From: Apodemus sylvaticus
Taxonomy: Eukaryota; Chordata; Mammalia; Rodentia; Muridae
Direction of reading: 5' to 3'
DNA length: 64,000 nt
NCBI RefSeq assembly: GCF_947179515.1
Contig: NC_067472.1
Coordinates: 200,826,325-200,890,324, forward strand
Positions 58,420-64,000 of this stretch are shown here, one piece after another. Position numbers and translations under genes: made by a program. The notes under the pieces were generated by a model that was not told where the DNA came from, ran no database searches, and saw nothing but the letters and a program-made list of their open reading frames with translations. The first letter of the stretch is position 1, and the number at the start of each line of letters is the position of its first letter.

Positions 58420-60009
58420 TGCTTCCAGGTGCAAAAATCAGCAAAAAATAATGGCCAAGTGCCTGGGATCAATTAATAGGTACATAACAGTGGGTATACA
58501 AGAGAAATGGAATCTCTCTCATCTATAGTGGGGTGTGAGTGGAAAATATACCTTAATGTGATTCAGTGTAATATCCAATGTGTAGTATCAAAATAAAAGT
58601 AGAACTTTCTGAGTGTGCAATTAAACTAAACTGGAGACTGTAAAAGAGTCTGAGATTCCACTACATTCATAATTCTTCCCTCCCCCCCCTTTTTTTTTGG
58701 TGCTGCACAATTCTTGTTACTACATTTCTGTGAGGTATCTGGTATTACTTTTTTGCCCAGGAGTGCTTTAGCTTTCAGGGTATTTTGGGTTCAATAGGTA
58801 TTTTACAATTATTTCTGTAGATCTGTGAAAAATATCTGTATTGTGTTGATGATCAGTGGAGATATAGAATGGCGATCTGTAAGGTAGTTATTGAAGAAAC
58901 TAGCAATAAAAATGAAATCTGGTACAGTTATACAACTTCTACATCTCTAGTGGAAGGACTTTAAGTCAGCTTTGCACAAACATAAGTGCACATACATATT
59001 TATTGTTGTCATGTTTAAAAGAGTCAGGTAAAAGAATGAGCATAGTCGACCATCATATGAAGAAATTTGAAATAAAATGTGCACTTGTACTTAAAAGAAT
59101 CTCATTTAAACATCTCAGTGTTAACTTTGAGGATATCTTGTCCCTACCTGAGAAATGTATAGCAAGTATGGATCACTAAGATGAAAATGGTCTTTAGGCA
59201 TGTTTGTGAGGGGTTGTTAATTGATGAAGGAGGACCCATGCAACTGTGTACATTGTCCACCATTCCTTGAAAGGAGGTTCAGGGCAACTAAGCATGAGCT
59301 TGGGAGTCAGCCAGCAAAAACAGTGCTCATTGCTGCAGAAGATTCTGTTCATCATGGCTGAGAGTAGAGTATGCTGGAGCACAACATTTTAGCCTTGCAG
59401 AAAGGGAACAAAGAAGAAGGGATGCACTCCTCTGGTGGCCATCTACTATGCTGCTGTTTATTCAACCTCAGCTTCCAGGTCAAGGGTCACACACTTCCCA
59501 CATTCAGACTGGAACACTTGGATCTTTTAATTCCATCTAGAAAATCTCTAACACATACAACCAGAGGGATGTATCTCTAAATTCATAGATGATTCCCATC
59601 AACTTGACACTGTATAAATCATGAAACCATAGTTCTCAATCCCTATTTATTGATTACTGTATACCTTTCTTCAACTTTGCTTTGAAAAGCAAGTGCTTGA
59701 GAATTTTAATAGTCCTAGGGAGACATTCTCAGTAGATCCAATTCCTGACCAAAAGGCAAGAGAACTCTTGTCAAAACACTTCCACACAAATACTTGCACA
59801 TGCATGATTATGGTTGCATTGTTTCAAAGAGCCAGGAAATAGAATGGGTCTAGCAGCCAATCATCCAAAGAACATTAAAATAGCATGTGCCAATATACAT
59901 AACAGAACTGTATTAAAATGTCTCAGTTATCCTTGAATGATTGCTGGATACACCCTAAAGCATCAAAGACACAAAATTAGAATTTCTGATACTCATATTT
60001 CAATACTCA
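58420..60009. other. Unassigned stretch, perhaps very old L1 remnants
   Basis: No gene is recognised. Two short segments (about 58,965-59,095 and 59,790-59,920) resemble each other and may be very old L1 ORF2 ends. Confidence 0.35.
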
Positions 60010-60025
60010 ATATTCAGGCTTTTTT
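60010..60025. repeat. Target-site duplication, left copy
   Basis: ATATTCAGGCTTTTTT, identical to 61,197-61,212. Confidence 0.88.
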
Positions 60026-61196
60026 CTGATATATTTTTATTTACATTTCAAATGATTTCCCCTTTACTGACTCCCCACTCCCTGAAAGTCCCATAAGCCC
60101 TCTTCCCTCCCAATATTCCCCCATCCACCCCTTCCCACTTCCCTGTTCTGGAATTGCCCTATACTTCTACACTGAGTTTTTCCATAATAAGGGTTATTCC
60201 TCCGTTCTTCTTGGACATCATTTGATGTATGGATTATGTTTTGGGTATTCCAAATATCTAGGCTAATATCCACTTATTGTGAGTGCATTCCATGACTGAT
60301 CTTTTGAGACTGGGTTACCTCACTTAGTATGATATTCTACAGCTCCATCCATTTGTCTAAGAATTTCATGAATTCATTGTTTCTAATGGCTGAATAGTAT
60401 TCCATTGTGTATATATACCACATTTTTTTATCCATTCCTCCGTTGAGTGATACCTGTATTCTTTCAAGCTTCTGGCTATTATAAATAGGGCTGCTATGAA
60501 CATAGTGGAGCATGTGTCCTTATTGAATCCTCTGGGTATATGCCCAGGAGTGGTATACCAGGGTCCTCTGGAGGTGACCTGCCCAGTTTTCTGAGGAACT
60601 GCCAGACTGATTTCCAGAGTGGTTGTACCAATTTGCAGAAGTTCTTCATGTGAAAATTCTTTGTTTAGATCTGTACCTCATTTATAATAGGATTATTTGG
60701 TTTTCTGGGGTCTAAGTTCTTGAGTTCTTTGTATATATTGGAAATTAGCCCTCTGTCGGATGTAGGGTCGTTGAATATCTTTTCCTAATTTGTCCTTTTG
60801 ATGGTGTTCTTTGCCTTTACAGAAACTTTGTAATTTTATGAGGTCCCATTTGTCAATTCTTGATCTTAGAGCATAAGCTATTGGTGTTCTGTTCAGGAAC
60901 TTTCCCCCTGTACCAATGTCCTCAAGGGTCTTCCCTAGTGTCTTATCTTTTAGCTTCAGAGTGTCTGGTTTTATGTGTAGGTCCTTGATCCATTGGAAGT
61001 TGAGCTTATTACAAGGAGATAAGGATGGATCAATAAGCATTCTTCTGCATGCTGACCTCCAGTTGAACCAGCACCATTTGTTGAAAAGGCTATCTTTTTT
61101 CTATTGGATGTTTTCAGCCCTTTTGTTGAGAATCAAATGGCCATAGGCGTGTTGGTTCATTTCTGGATCTTCAATCCTATTCCATTGATCCGCCTG
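60026..61196 (-). mobile_element. 5'-truncated L1 with internal deletions and intact duplication
   Basis: The reverse complement reads ORF2 C-terminal third (from about 61,190), then 3' UTR to 60,026. Compared with the full-length element, about 190 bp are missing at 60,636 (around the Cys-rich block) and about 15 bp near 60,790. A 16-bp target-site duplication flanks it. Confidence 0.92.
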
Positions 61197-61212
61197 ATAT
61201 TCAGGCTTTTTT
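61197..61212. repeat. Target-site duplication, right copy
   Basis: Identical to 60,010-60,025. Confidence 0.88.
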
Positions 61213-62064
61213 AAGAAAATATTTTTCAATGAATTTTACCAATTCTAAACATCAGTGAGATATTATGTCTTGTGTAAATAAATAATCCACATTATGGAAA
61301 CTTGAAATCAGCAGAAGTAATAAATCCATTGTTTCAAGCATTTTCATTGGTTCTGTTAAAACACTTCAATCTTCTAAATATTTTCAAATAAAATTATGAG
61401 TCATTATTAATTACAGTTAATCCACAGTTCAATACAAGTCAGAATATCTATTTTCTAATTAATACTTCATAACCTATCACAGATAATATTGATTTTTGAC
61501 ATTATTAATTCTAAACACATTCAGGAAATATGGCACTCATGCACTGCCAATGAGTCCCAGCTGCATCTGCCTTCCAACTCAAGGACTGAAGACCAGGGGA
61601 TACCTATGATTCCTCCAGGCCTTGGGAGGCAGAAGAGGACTGCTCCAAAAGATGCAGGAAAATTGCACCTGATATAGAAAATTGGAACCAGGATGTAAGT
61701 GGCTATTGGAACTAAATTTGACTTTGTATTGCTTACCCTTTGGAAATGGAATTAGAGTCCAAATCTAGAATTAGTTGGAGGGATGCACAGAAAGACCCTA
61801 TGATGCAATAAGCACGACTTAATGGGTAATCTAGTGAGATTTCAGAAACCAATGGCAACAGCTGTGTAGACAGTGAAGGCTGGGAGAATTTGACAGCAAT
61901 CAGGTTGAAGTCCTTTTACATCTCATCCTGCAAAGGAATATTTTTCTGCATTTATCTATGCCTGGAGGTTTCAAATGACTCTGAGATAAAAATGACTGAA
62001 TGACTTCCACCTGCCTCATCCACATCCTGCCTGTGACATGTGTCTGCCGTGTTCATAGGCACCT
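61213..62064. other. Unassigned stretch
   Basis: No gene recognised. The segment at about 61,520-61,680 is less AT-rich with a 62-residue open frame of unknown meaning. Confidence 0.4.
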
Positions 62065-62079
62065 CAGCCTAAATCTTTT
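62065..62079. repeat. Target-site duplication, left copy
   Basis: CAGCCTAAATCTTTT, identical to 62,696-62,710. Confidence 0.9.
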
Positions 62080-62695
62080 TTTAAATATATTTTTATTCGA
62101 TATAATTTATTTACATTTCAAATGATTTCCCCTTTTCTAGCCCCCCCCCACTCCCCAAAAGTCCCGTAAGCCCCCTTCTCTTCCCCTGTCCTCCCACCCA
62201 CGCCTTCCCATTTCCCCGTTCTGGTTTTGCCGAATACTGTTTCATTGAGTCTTTCCAGAACCAGGGGCCACTCCTCCTTTCTTCTTGTACCTCATTTGAT
62301 GTGTGGATCATGTTTTTGGTATTCCAGTTTTCTAGGTTAATATCCACTTATTAGTGAGTGCATACCATGATTCACCTTTTGAGTCTGGGTTACCTCACTT
62401 AGTATGATGTTCTCTAGCTCCATCCATTTGCCTAAGAATTTCATGAATTCATTGTTTCTAATGGCTGAATAGTACTCCATTGTGTAGATATACCACATTT
62501 TTTTGCATCCACTCTTCTGTTGAGGGTTACCTGGGTTCTTTCCAGCATCTGGCAATTATAAATAGGGCTGCTATGAACATAGTAGAGCATGTATCCTTAT
62601 TACATGGTGGGGAGTCTTCTGGGTATATGCTTCTGGCGGTCCCTCCGAAAACTGGGCACCTCACTTCCAGAAGATCCTGCTATACCACTCCTGGG
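62080..62695 (-). mobile_element. 5'-truncated L1 with 5' inversion (twin priming)
   Basis: From 62,080 to about 62,630 the element is antisense (A-tail, 3' UTR, ORF2 end) and almost identical to the full-length L1. From about 62,631 to 62,695 it switches to the plus strand. The inverted part is the stretch of ORF2 immediately upstream of where the antisense part ends, with a GCA overlap. A perfect 15-bp duplication brackets both parts. Confidence 0.93.
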
Positions 62696-62710
62696 CAGCC
62701 TAAATCTTTT
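62696..62710. repeat. Target-site duplication, right copy
   Basis: Identical to 62,065-62,079. The first few bases could equally belong to the inverted L1 end. Confidence 0.9.
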
Positions 62711-63390
62711 GATGTGCAAGAAACATAATATAGAATCTAGGCTCAAACATTTTCCCAATTACATTGTAATAAACATCTGAGAAAAGGGGTCAGGAGTGTG
62801 TACTTTTTTGAGGTAAAGAATTAAGTTGAATCCTTTTCCAAAATAAATGACCAAGGTAGTGGATTCTGTATTATCATATATTACAATTATCAAAAACTAT
62901 GAAACTGTTAGTAAATTGATACATCTTGTCATCATATTTAATATCACTTGCTAAAAGTATACTAAATAAACTTGTTTGAGGTATATTTTACTTACTTTGT
63001 ATCTGTGGGTATGTATGTGAACAGGCACCACAGCATGCATATAGAGGTAAAAAGACCAGTCCTTTCTCTGCACCATGTGAGTCCTGGAGTAACTCACATT
63101 ATTACCCTGGGAAGCAACTCATACCAATTCCTTCTGTTCATATTGAATCTTAGAATTACCAAACCCCTAGAGTGTGTACTGGTAGCAGTCAGAAGGAAGA
63201 AGCCTCCATTACCTTCCTCTTCTATGATCTACAGTATAAAACTCACTCAGGGTTTAGTAAATAGGAATTATATATTGTCTTCCCAGGTGCTACACAATGA
63301 GTACTCTGATTGCTGTTTCTGAGGGCAGAAAATAGGTGTTCTAACACTGAGCCACACAGTGGCAATAACTCAAGAACATGTGGATTTCTC
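62711..63390. other. Unassigned stretch
   Basis: AT-rich sequence. The text near 63,000-63,200 may be an old antisense or sense SINE/L1 remnant, but nothing is firm. Confidence 0.35.
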
Positions 63391-63394
63391 TATT

Positions 63395-63625
63395 TCAAGA
63401 TGCAGCTATACTACCCAAAAGATACTTCTTCCTATCACAGATACACATGTTCAAACATGTTCAGTGCTGCTGCATTCACACTAACCAGAAGTTTGGAACA
63501 ACCTACATGGTCCTCAACCAAAAAGCCGGTAAACAAAATGTGGTACATTTACACTATAGAGCAATACATAGACATTTACATGAATAAATTATGAAATTCA
63601 AAGATAAATGGAACTAGAAAAAGGC
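63395..63625 (+). mobile_element. Old L1 ORF2 C-terminal fragment
   Basis: The plus strand keeps the motif order of the ORF2 end: YYPKDTSSYHRYTCSNMF, then MWYIYTIEQY, then a KWNxLEK-like end, with frame breaks. Confidence 0.8.
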
Positions 63626-63819
63626 CCAGTGCTTTCTGCTTCTCTTTTCCATTTCATGCTAGCTTTGCTCAGATGAATTGGAGGGCTCTGTTCTTCTTTT
63701 CTTGCATTCTGTCTGCTTTGACATCATTTTGCCCTCCCATTCTGCACAGTTCCCTGATATATGAATGGGTCTGGGTAGGAGGATTGATGGAGACACATCA
63801 CATAGGGCTGTGTGTTTCA

Positions 63820-64000
63820 TACTCTGTCTCTGCCTGTGTATTTCTGTTTCTGTTGCTCTGTCTGTCTCTGTCTCTCTGTCTGTCTTTGCCTCTGCCTCTG
63901 TCTCTCTGTCTCTGCTTCTGTCACTCTCTTTCCCACTGTCTCTCTCTTTCTCTGTCTCTTTGTCTCTGTCTCTCACTCTCTGTCTCTCTGTCTCTATCTC
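63820..64000. repeat. (TCTCTG)n pyrimidine repeat, cut by window edge
   Basis: Degenerate TCTG and TCTC units run to the end of the window. The Arg-Asp-Glu minus-strand open frame is its translation. Confidence 0.92.

Overview
This is a eukaryotic window and almost certainly comes from the mouse genus (Mus). It is full of B1 SINEs with the mouse-type internal sequence, rodent LINE-1 (L1) copies of several ages, and long (TG)n, (CA)n and (GA)n microsatellites. It also holds remains of an oocyte-specific homeobox (Obox-type) gene. In the mouse this gene family forms a large tandem cluster on chromosome 7, so the window is probably part of that cluster. That placement rests on recalled family knowledge, not on a search. 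I see no bacterial-type operon, CRISPR array, tRNA or rRNA gene.

Layout. Bases 1-11,700 are mostly unrecognised intergenic sequence with an antisense L1 end at the left edge and simple repeats. Bases 11,700-24,050 are a rearranged block. It contains a three-exon Obox pseudogene on the minus strand (18,664-20,223), a second homeobox-like terminal exon (about 16,940-17,861), several B1s, a decayed L1, and three sets of duplicated segments around the pseudogene. Bases 24,050-48,000 are L1 fragments in both orientations, SINEs, two copies of a roughly 410-bp LTR-like rodent repeat, microsatellites and stretches I cannot assign. A retropseudogene of a KLF10/KLF11-type zinc-finger gene, best matched to Klf11, lies at about 48,080-48,945 on the minus strand.

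The main intact coding element is a full-length L1 on the minus strand (49,604-56,225). It has a GC-rich 5' UTR, an uninterrupted ORF1 (423 aa) and ORF2 (1274 aa), a 3' UTR, an A-rich tail and a perfect 15-bp target-site duplication. It sits inside an older L1 3' end that also carries a B1, so this is a nested insertion. ORF2 keeps its endonuclease residues, but the reverse-transcriptase motif reads FPDD instead of the usual FADD. Bases 56,440-64,000 hold more L1 pieces, including one copy with a perfect 16-bp duplication and one with a textbook 5' inversion (twin priming).

How it fits together. No clearly functional host gene is visible. The window looks like a gene-poor spacer in a lineage-specific homeobox cluster, shaped by local duplication, pseudogenisation and repeated L1 insertion. 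Names of repeat subfamilies (F-type, Lx-type) are from memory and should be confirmed with a repeat library.
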